Assembly: GCA_002900995.3 (NCBI GenBank)
Contig: CM035312.1
Coordinates: 248,001-312,000 of the forward strand
Direction: 5' to 3'
From: Ganoderma boninense
Lineage: Eukaryota > Basidiomycota > Agaricomycetes > Polyporales > Polyporaceae
Length of the DNA: 64,000 nucleotides
The position numbers and the translations under genes are program-made. Below, piece by piece: positions 54,972-64,000 of this stretch (positions are counted from its first letter, which is position 1; each line of letters begins with the position of its first letter). Under the pieces are notes generated by a model, which saw only the letters and a list, made by a program, of their open reading frames with translations, ran no database searches and was not told the origin of the DNA.

Positions 54972-57900
54972 GCGCGTCGCGTCGTCGTCTTCCTCCATGA
55001 GCTATTCATATTCCTCCTCCCCTTCTTCCCGCGTCCGCCTCCACCATGTGCTATACCCCCTTCCCATGCGTGCGTATGACCCCCGTCCCCCCCGCCCCTC
55101 CCCTCGCCGTCGACACATGCGACCGGTTGCTCTATTCATTCTTACTATGCGTATAGAACCCCTGCGGCGTCGTCACGTTCATTCCATGGCCTACTGCATC
55201 CCCATCGGTAACGGGCGGGTTATTTTCTTTCCTTTCGCTCCTCGCTTCGCGTCGTTCGCTCCGCCTCCGATATGGGCTCTCTCTGTGTCTTTCTATCGTA
55301 ACCCTCCATCTTCCACATCCTCCCACCGGCCTGTATCATATAGTGACATTGTTATCCCGTCCGTCCGTCCATTCAGCCAACCAACCAGCCATCCATCCAT
55401 CCATCCATCTTCTGTTACACCATCCCCATCATCTCGAGTCGCGCTTTCGAGTCGTCCGTAGTTCGCAGTTCGCATTCGCCATCGTTGTCATTCTCTCCCA
55501 CTCACTTACTCACTCACTCACTCTCACACACATACACACACACCCGCAAATTTATCTATATCTACACATACACCATACACCATACAGCACACTGACATAA
55601 ACACGCCCGTCACCGTACTATATACTATACCTCCCGTCGTGTACTACTTAACTCGCACATTCGCTTAAACGGTCCTACTGTCTGCCACTTGTCGCTCCAC
55701 ATCCGCCTTCGAGGGACTGGGACTGCGCTTCGTTATTTGTACTTACAGCTTGCACCTTACAACACCCGTCGTCGTCGTCGTCCCGGCAATACTACTTAAT
55801 GCTGACGCATCGATATCAATGTCAATGTCATCGGACCCCGTGTACATAACATAACATACTAACACTAACTCCCCGTCCCGGGGCGCGGTGCCGGTCTGCC
55901 TTCTGCCCTTCTGCGTTCTTCCTTCTGCATTCAGCCTTCTGCATTCTAAGTTGAACGTTTGAAACCTTAGAGCTTCGCCTCCCCGTCGACGGCGACATGG
56001 CTGGCGGCCGGAGCCAGTGCCACTACTCGTGTCGATCTTGGGGCTTCTTCAAGTTCGAATTCCCTTCTCTTCTGTTCGCTTCCCTATACTTACTGACGCC
56101 GTCCACGGTTCAAATGTTCACGATTCACGATGCACGAAGCCCGTCGCTCGGGCCGGCGTCCGCGCACCCTGCGCACTTGAACTTCTCCTTCTCGAGTAAA
56201 CGTGTCAGTAAAAAGTAAAAAGTAAAAAGTAGCTCGGGTGCCTGCCCCGTCGTCGGCAGGGCAGGCCCAGCGTTCTCACCACGCTTCGCTTCCGAGTCGG
56301 CCCCCTGCACTCTGCCGCTGCCGCTGAGGGTCCTTGGTCACGAAGCCCATGGCAGCGCCGGCCGCGCTCAGGGCGCGGACCTCGGGTAAGCTTCAAGGTT
56401 TTCCGGCCCCCGCGTCTGGCTTCACATATGACGATAGACTCGGACACCTGCACGATACGTATCAGGGTGCGCGCGCCGGGGATCTGTCAGTGCATCTGTA
56501 TCCCGTGTGCTGGACTTACGTGCACGGTTGAAGGGTCGTTGCTACACCTCAGGCTTGCGAGGACGAATTCCAACGTGTACGCTCATCCTGGATTTCTAGT
56601 ATGGAGCATGCATTGCGTTCCTGGGCCGCGACTGGACGACTAGACGAGTGGGGCATACTTACCGTGACCCTAGGCCTGCACATGCGACGTCGACTCCAGA
56701 AGCTACGAGCCTCTCCCCGGACCCCCGCCCCGGCTGGCCAGGTTAATGGTAACGGTTGCCCGATGGCTGCCATCGATAGTGGGAGGGCGATTTGGTACTT
56801 ACTTACTGGAGGGCGGGGGCATGATGCATGACGTGTACGCTTGGCTCCCTCAGGCTCGGGCTGGGACGCGGCTAGGCGGAGGCGGGACGAGTGGAATTAG
56901 AATTTGTAGACACGCCAACTTGAAGCAGGTCGAGGACCGGCGACTCCACCCAGCCACCGCTGCATAAGTACGAATGAGTGCATGAGTGAACGGATGGCGG
57001 GACACTGGACAGTGCCAAGTGCGTCGACACGGCCACATACTTGATGCTGAACACAGAACTTGATCGCCCGAGGCACAGGCGGCGTAACTTGGGGGCGGGG
57101 AGGGCGGATCGATCGCCACGGAAGTTGTGCGCAGAATTCGAAAGGAAAAAAATAAATAAACACCTTGCAGGGTGCCCGGAAAGATCTCGCGTCGTGTAGA
57201 TACTGCTAGAGCCCGGCCTGTGCAGCTGCTCCTGCCACAGATCGTGTGCTCGCGTCCGCGTACGCATACACATACCCGAACCGCGACGATGCCGCTGGGG
57301 CCACTGCGTGCGCCCTGGCGCCGACTGGGAAGTATGCATGAGCCTGCCGTGCCGCGCGCATTTACAGCAGGTACTATGATGGACGAGTACGGTACAGCTT
57401 GCTGGTACTGGTGGAAGCGTGGCGCCCAGTCGGTGTCACAGACAACACAGGCCCAGCGAATCACAGGCAAGCCCACCGTGCGATCGAGCAGGTGTCGATT
57501 CCGATCGTTTTTTTTAATTATAAATTATATTGGGCATGAATGTTGTGCTTCGAGTTCGAGCGAGCCCTATCGTGTCCCCGGCCCGCGATAAGCACGTCGG
57601 TTGCCAGCGAGCTCCGACGGGAAAGGGAAGGGGAGCACTCGCTGCCTCACTGGGCTACTTACAGGACTGGCAGCCGCGGCGAGGGCTGTAAGTAAGTTAA
57701 AGTACTTCACTTACTACGGCACCGTAGAGGCACCGACGGCCCCACTGTCCGACGTGCGGGTGGCGGCTGTGGTGCTGCCACTGCCACTGGCGATCTTCAG
57801 CCTTTTTTCTGTCTTCCTTCCTTCCTTTCTTCTACTGAGCTATGGGTGCAAAGTGGGCAATGTGGGTGTGTGGCAGGCTTATCACCGCTGAGCCCGAGCA

Positions 57901-59959
57901 GCTGAGCTCTTCATTCGATCAACTAATACAAATTTACAAATTGTGCAGCGCAGGACTTGCTGTAGTACTACTTACTATGGGATAGCGAAAGGCGAGGCGG
58001 GGGGCCTCGACGCGTGAAGGACCGCGTTACGGTTGGGAGGTGGTAACCGTAATGTACTTGCGACTTATTGCGTGCGCACATCAATATTGACATGATGATG
58101 TCACCCGAGGGGAACGGGCCAGGCAGGCGAAATCGAAATTGCTTCGTGCCCCCCCCCCGCCAGGCCGTTCTTCCAAGTGACAAGTCGAATAGAACGCGAG
58201 GATCGATTCTGGATGCAGCAGGTATAGAAAGCAGATTACTTATGTCCGATCCTGACATTTGCTCGGTGCGACCGCCGACGTTGACGTTATCGTCCCCGAC
58301 ATGCCTCGACGGGCATGAGCAGCTGCTGTCCTTCCTATAGTACTACTAACATTAATGCATATGCGTCTCGGAATAGAGGACGGGATGTCTCTAGGGAATG
58401 GGGCACTCATCATTTACGAATGTCGTCGACAGGCCAGCCAATGTATCGAACGCTGGACGGAAATGGGGACCACGTTGGCGTCTGCCCTCATGAATTGGCC
58501 TGCGACTAACGGTGTCTACAAAACCTTGCGGGGTGCACCGGCGGCACACGTACGGGACGCCAGTGGCAGCTACAGGACGAGCCCTGGGGTCTGCAGCATC
58601 GGAGCCGAAGGGCCATTGGCATGAGTGCGGACAGACGGTCACCGCGCTCACGTCTCATATCGCCCACTGATGGTCGTCATTCCCCAGAGATCTCTCTTCA
58701 CCGACGCGCGGGGGGAAGGGGGCTCGGAGTCAATTTCGGGAGCGCGCGAGCGAGCGAGCAAGATCTAACTCTAAGTATAAGCCTTAAGGGGCGGTCGGGT
58801 GTCGGGTGCCCAGCGCTCAGGCTCGCAGGCGAGAGAAGGCAGGCGCGGACGGGGCGGACACGCGTGAGCTTACGGCTTACTCACCGCCGCGAGGCAGGCC
58901 CAGCGGCCGAGACGAAGGTCAACCGTCAAGAGGGGCTGAGGGACCCACAACGCCAAGCACGCCGCAGACGCGGCGGGCGTGCCGTGCGGCTACGCACCGC
59001 TACTTCCCGGTCGCCCGGGCGAAAGATTGGCGGCCGGGGAGGGGAGGGGGGTACTTACGATGGGTGTGAGCGTCCCACGAAATTTGCGGGCGCGCGCGAG
59101 GGGCTGAAACACGCACCTGCGGGAGGGCAGATATGTGGAGAGAGACACTACAAATGCGAAGCTGCGTGCGTTTACATACGGGACGACCTGGGGGCATCGA
59201 TGAGCCCGGGCGAGAACAGCGGGGGACGGGCTGACCTTCCTGTCCGGTGCGCCACACCATTCATCGGGAGAACGTTGTTGCGTCTCTTACGTCTGCGGGA
59301 AGCCACAGCGTACGGCACGCTCGCTCGGGACGTGGGAGAGGGCCACCACGAGCATACGGCGAACCCCTGGGGAGTACCAAGAGTTCATGGGCCCGGGAGG
59401 CGGGCGGTTGGACGCCAGCCGCATTGACGAGCACAGGCCCGATCTTCGGGGCATATGCTAACTTGCGCGGATGTACAGCCCGGCGTACTTCGCTCACTTA
59501 CCTTCGGAATGCAGGGAAGGCGGTGAGGACCCTTGCAACATGGTGGACGGCCCTTCTGCCGGGGCGAATGAGACGGATTTTGAACCTTGAGGAATTTTGC
59601 TGCGATAGGCACAAGTACGGTGAAATCCATCGGCTGTAGTACAATGCATTATTCCGGGGAAAATAGCGGTGATTACGGGCACACAAGTCGCGGTTGAGCC
59701 GTGCCAACTCAAAGGATGAGGTTGCGAAGGGTGTTATTGTACATTGCGGAGTGGTGTCAGACAGAATAGATGCGCACTATACCCTCCGGAAACAAGATGA
59801 GAGTCTGCGCATGCAAGGAATAAATACGGAACGTACAAGGTATCTTAAGAGGCAAGTTATTTTGGCGAAGGTTCCGAGTAAAAATGATCTACATGTCCTG
59901 TACGGCATTGGGGAAGGCGAGGCCGTCTGGGCCCTAAACCCTTACGGACGGCTCTCTGT
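54972..59959. other. 5-kb gene-free interval
   Basis: No protein gene is recognised on either strand. Simple repeats are present: CATC at 55391-55410, ACTC/CACA at 55498-55545 and GTAAAAA three times at 56208-56231. Splice-donor-like GTAAGT words, mostly on the minus strand, occur at about 56512, 56663, 56802, 57658, 57966, 59051 and 59503. The first part is the 3' flank of the Zn2Cys6 gene. A long noncoding transcript is possible but unproved. Confidence 0.4.
56208..56231. repeat. Tandem repeat GTAAAAA x3
   Basis: Three exact 7-bp units followed by a partial unit in the gene-free interval. Confidence 0.9.
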
Positions 59960-60323
59960 CTATGACCGCGGCGAATCGAGAGAGGGTGGTTCTTTGAGGG
60001 GGTCGGCCTGGCGTGCTTGATTCAACAGGGAGTCCAAGCCCTTGTCTGTCACCGCTTTCTGCAACCGCACACCCGAAGCTGAGAAGGACCCACCGCGTTG
60101 TTCATAGCGGCCCACGCACCTGCACGCATGCCCTGTACTCCTGCCATATTTTCCCACATGACCTCTCGAACTCTGCCGCCTTCTCCTGGGAGAATTTCTT
60201 CCGCTGTTCCGGGGTTACCGAGGCAGATACGGCAGGTTCGAGGTAGCCTTCGAACCACGCGTTGAAGCACGCGTCATACTGGCGTTTCAGCGGCGTGCAC
60301 TCGTCGGAAAGACTCTGAGACAT
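59960..60323 (-). CDS. MDM35: Mdm35/TRIAP1-type twin CX9C mitochondrial protein
   Basis: Small intermembrane-space protein of 100 aa from exons 60323-60120 and 60058-59960. It partners Ups1/PRELI-type lipid transfer proteins in moving phosphatidic acid between mitochondrial membranes. The twin CX9C motif is clear: C-T-P-L-K-R-Q-Y-D-A-C and C-G-K-I-W-Q-E-Y-R-A-C. The family stretch F-N-A-W-F-E-G-Y-L-E-P lies between them. The C-terminus K-G-L-D-S-L-L-N-Q-A-R also matches. The start M-S-Q-S-L-S-D-E is the only ATG before the motif. Confidence 0.93.
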
Positions 60324-60536
60324 GACCACTGAGCACAGACAGCACCAAGCAGCGAGCAGACCAGGGACAGCTGAGGGGTCGAGGGGGCGGACGTCGTGGT
60401 TCCAGCAGAGCTGTTCTCGACATTCTTGGTAACCAAAGCGCCCATGAGATCTCTGCCACGTGGGCGAACACCGACGCGGCTTCGCGGCTCAGTGCCAGTC
60501 CCGCAGCCCCAGGCGTCCCTCTCGTCCGTCTCCACC
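60324..60536. promoter_or_regulatory. Divergent promoter shared by MDM35 and VPS29
   Basis: Only 213 bp separate the two start codons, so both genes must share or overlap their core promoters. No TATA was seen. VPS29 begins in an excellent context, CCACCATGG. Confidence 0.6.
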
Positions 60537-61415
60537 ATGGTCCTCGTCCTTGTCATTGGAGACCTCCACATCCCTCATCGCATACACGACCTCCCTCTGA
60601 AGTTCAAGAAGCTCCTCGTTCCTGGCAAGATCCAGCAAATTCTCTGCACCGGCAACGTGTGCGATCGCGAGACATATGAGTACCTGCGCACGGTGTCGCC
60701 AGACGTCCATGTAGTACGCGGTGATTATGACGAAGTGAGTCCGCCAGTCGCTGCACCCGTCACAGCCATTCATAATGCCCCCCTCCCCCGCCAGAGCTCA
60801 TTCCCGCTTTCGGTGACCGTCGCCCATTCACCGATCCGGATCGGTGTCATTCACGGCCACCAATGCGTCCCCACCGGCGACCTAGACTCGCTCAATGCGA
60901 TCGCAAGACAGCTCGATGTCGATGTCCTCGTGTCAGGGCACACACACACGTAAGTCCGCATCGCCATACACGAGGGGGATCCGCTCGGACCCAATAGCCC
61001 ACACGCACGCCTTCCTAGCTTCCAGGCGGTCGAATATGATAACCGCTTCTTCGTCAACCCCGGCTCTGCGACCGGCGCATGGATAGGCAGCTACAACGGG
61101 TGCGTGCCCTTCGCCCTGCCAGACGACGCACGCCCTGACCTTGTCACGTTCCTTCCGTCCATGTTTCTGTTTCTGTTTCTGTTTCTGTTTCTGTTTCTCG
61201 CGGCCAGCGACATGACGCCCTCCTTCGCGCTCATGGACATCCAGGGTCCCGTGGTCGTCACCTACGTGTACCAATTAATCGAGGGCGAGGTGCGCGTGGA
61301 GAAGATCGAGTACAGGAAGGAGCCTGAGCCGGTCCGGGAGGCCCCGCGGCCCACCGCAATGCCGCAGAGCATCCCCTCGAGCCCGGGTCCACAGCATGTG
61401 CAGAGCGTGTGGTGA
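60537..61415 (+). CDS. VPS29: Retromer subunit VPS29
   Basis: Retromer core subunit that joins VPS35 on endosomes to recycle cargo to the Golgi. Exons 60537-60734, 60795-60949, 61019-61099 and 61208-61415 give 213 aa. The calcineurin-like metallophosphoesterase fold is shown by [25 protein letters not shown] and S-G-H-T-H. VPS29 keeps this fold mainly as a protein-interaction surface. The C-terminal roughly 25 residues are a Pro/Ser-rich extension beyond the usual domain. The third intron holds six TGTTTC units (61162-61197). Confidence 0.95.
61162..61197. repeat. Hexanucleotide repeat TGTTTC x6 in VPS29 intron 3
   Basis: Six exact units form the polypyrimidine-rich part of the intron just before its acceptor. 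Confidence 0.95.
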
Positions 61416-64000
61416 TGGATCGCCTCTGCCAGTGCCTCTCGGTCGGTAGGGCGTTGTGGCTGGGTCGTCCGCTATCGCCAGTGTATGTGTATCATTATCT
61501 TCCATTTTGAGACCATTGTACTTCTCCTCCCCGTCCTGCCGCCGCCGCTGCCGCCACTGACGTTTGTTGGTTGCCCGTGGGCGATGCGCGGCCTGATATT
61601 CCACGAGGCGCCGGGAGAACCTTCAGCTACCGGTGGTACGCCGCCAAGGCTATAGGCGATCTTTTCCCCAGCTTTCGGCTGGGCTCCTCCATTCCCCTCG
61701 CATGATGCGGGAGGCATCATGCGACGAGAACCGATGACGACCGCCTCTCCAGATCTCAAGTCTTCAGCCAGCTTCGTTTCGAACCCGCGCCCTTCGCGCG
61801 ATCGATGGCGCGCTGTGGGTGCGTGTTCCGTATTCCCGAGCCCCGACGCCTCGGTGTCTGTAGCAGACTGTGCGGCGTGCTCTCCAGCTCATACGTACGC
61901 CGTTGCGTCCGCAGCGGTGCAGCCAAGGGAAATATCCTTAGCCGGCCCTCGACTGTGTCGCGTCTCAGAGCCTGCAGCAGCGCGATCTTCTGGTCCCGCG
62001 ATGCCCAATGCTCCTCCTCCCCCACCGCTGGTACCACAGATACAGTAACCTATATCCGAACCCAAACCCCCCGCGACCCTGCACGGCTCGCGATTCACGA
62101 TTCACATCCACGATCCCAATCCCACAAATCTCTGCAGCACGGCGGGGATCTGTATGTATCGCCGGGCGATGCACCCACGGCTTCTTGACGACGCCTCCGC
62201 CCTGTCGGCCCTGCCCCCATGCCCCCAGTCCCTGGCCAGGCTCCAGTCCTGCATTACTGCATTGCTGCATACTCAGTGGATAGTGGACCCTGCAGCGTGA
62301 GTGCGCCGTGGCCCGTGGCCCGTCGCCTTCCCCCGCTCGCTCGACGCGCACTCGTGAGTCGTCGCGCATTTACGTACGGCGGGACCCGCGTCCGCCCAGA
62401 AACACTCGAGGCGCGGCTTAGAAGGACTTCTGGCCGGGCGCATGCGCCCTTGACGATGATGACGCTGACACTGGGACTGACAGCCGCTGCGCCCCCGGGC
62501 CTCCTGCAGGATCCGAAGCATGTAAGTAGGCGTCACGGGCACCGGGGACCCTTGCGCTTGCGCTTGGCTTCTTTCTGGTTTCGGGTCGTCTGCGCCCACA
62601 CCACCAGTGGCACGCGCACTGGGCACGTCGGCCCTGCAGAACCCGTAGCAGCGGACTCGGCGGCTGGCGACTGGTAGCGGCCCGTCGTTGTGGGTCGTCA
62701 GACTCACTGGTCAGACGGAATGGAGCCAGGAGCCAGGAGCCAGGAGCCAGGAGCCAGGAGTCGGGCACCGCTGCATACGAATCACGATGTCGCTGCGCCG
62801 CATGCTGGCTTGAGTTAGCGCATCTCACAGTCCAGTGCCCCCTGCCAGCTCGGAGTAGAAGTCGCAGACTCGCAGGGAAAGGGACGGGGACGAACAACCA
62901 ATTGCAATAGAGTGAAAGTCCAGTCAGAATCAGATCTCCCGAACCTAACCAGTTCCCGTTACCAGTAACCTTGCCGGCGCCGGGGGAGGGGAGAGCTGGG
63001 GAGAGGCATGTCTACTGAACGGCTGGCGTCTGTCGCGCGCGTTCTGGAACCCGCGTCGTCACGAGGAGGCCCCGGCGGTGGGACGGGACGGCTCGTGGGT
63101 CGCAGATTCGTACTTAGTACTTGGTGCGTGATTTGTATCCACCGAGCAGCGACACTCCAGGGGCATAAGTACGGGCATGGGGTGTTCGAGAATTCAAATG
63201 TTCAACGAAGTGCCCGAGTTCTTCCGATTATTTTCTTCTAAAGTTCATGCCACCAGTGACCACACCGTGGGGCATAGCGCACCATCCTGGGGCCAAAGGT
63301 CTGAGCCTGTCACTTGTGGCAACTTGTGGGCTGGGCGATCATCAGCAGGTCGCGCCGATAAGTATGCCGTGGACGGGTGACTCGGAGTAGCTACGTACAG
63401 TATACTTATCATTGATGTAGGCGTTGGTTGCCAATTCTCGCGTGATGTTCGGGCCTCCGATGAAGGTCGTCCAGCTGGATGCAGGATGCCAGAGCGCGGA
63501 GTAGATTACTGTGCTTAATATGCGTACGTATAATGGCCGATGTGGAAAGTTGGGATCAATCGTAGGCACGAATTGGCTCGGCCATGGTGCTGGCCTGCCA
63601 TGGTTGCGCTTCGATATTCGTACGCGTACGCGTGCCATTGGAGTCGGAGCCGCTCCCAAGGCTTGGGTTATACAGGACCTGCGAGTGTTCATCACAAGTT
63701 CCGATACATTTTGGGCTTCTGCGCTTCTCGGGTGAATATCGTTGACTTTGGGGTGCGTTTCACGCATGGGTTAAACACCAGTGTTGCCATTTCCTGGATA
63801 CAAGCATGGAGACATGACGACCCGATGATGAGACTTGGATGAGATTCGAATTCAATGTCAGTACGGGCCAACAGAGGCCAATTCACATTCGTCCCTGTGA
63901 TCGTCTAGGCCAAGAGGCTGGCTCGCAGTGCACTATGTAGTGCCTCCGTCTATCTTCCTGGTGCGTGAGCATGATACAAATGCGAGACACGACAAGACGA
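61416..64000. other. 2.6-kb gene-free right end
   Basis: No gene is recognised up to the window edge. A 7-bp tandem repeat lies at 62723-62757. The 141-codon minus-strand frame at 63342-63767 has no recognisable domain and was not called; a gene continuing beyond the edge cannot be excluded. Confidence 0.4.
62723..62757. repeat. Tandem repeat GAGCCAG x5
   Basis: Five exact 7-bp units in intergenic DNA. Confidence 0.95.

Noticed and set aside
53580..54998. 472-codon minus-strand open frame
   Set aside because: Antisense to the Zn2Cys6 gene. It is extremely Arg/Val/Gly-rich, as expected from reading GC-rich codons backwards.
61740..61860. Possible tRNA (GGTTCGAAAC-like B box on the minus strand)
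   Set aside because: No matching A box, acceptor stem or cloverleaf could be formed at the proper distance.
63342..63767. 141-codon minus-strand frame near the right edge
   Set aside because: No recognisable domain or signal. A gene cannot be excluded but is not supported.

Overview
The window is nuclear DNA of a filamentous basidiomycete, most likely an agaricomycete of polypore type. Genes are split by many short GT-AG introns of about 50-60 nt. Exons are GC-rich at third codon positions, which produces long open antisense shadows. The families present (GST expansions, VAO-type and GMC flavoenzymes, an agaricomycete seven-helix membrane protein, a small secreted protein family) fit wood- or litter-decay fungi. 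The order-level placement is inference.

Left part (0-20 kb): a gene runs off the left edge. It is followed by a GST (-), the large spliceosomal helicase BRR2 (-), a second GST (+), an F-box protein (+) convergent with a third GST (-), and a 4.2 kb gene-poor stretch carrying a 446-bp MITE-like element. A fourth GST (+) follows, whose catalytic motif sits alone in a 21-nt microexon. The first three GSTs carry Ser where the fourth has Cys.

Middle part (20-36 kb) is accessory: a seven-helix membrane protein (-), a FAD-linked oxidase (-), an aldo-keto reductase (+), an NCS1 nucleobase/allantoin-type permease (+), two tandem isoprenylcysteine-methyltransferase-like membrane proteins (-,-) and a secreted GMC oxidoreductase (-). 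No backbone synthase is visible, so this looks like a catabolic or detoxification neighbourhood rather than a classical biosynthetic cluster.

Right part (37-64 kb) is mostly conserved housekeeping: a condensin HEAT subunit (+) with a 1.1-kb intron holding degenerate antisense coding sequence, a small secreted protein (-), allantoinase (-), a Yippee-type zinc protein (+), a roadblock dynein light chain (+), a Zn(II)2Cys6 transcription factor (+), and the divergent pair MDM35 (-) and VPS29 (+). Intergenic distances here grow to 2-5 kb, especially around the transcription factor.

No rRNA, tRNA, CRISPR or intact autonomous transposon was recognised. I did not find a clearly new multi-gene system. 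The most unusual items are the GST microexon, the antisense gene relic inside the condensin intron, a reading-frame discontinuity in condensin, the MITE, and a bias of splice-donor-like GTAAGT words in the large gene-free interval.
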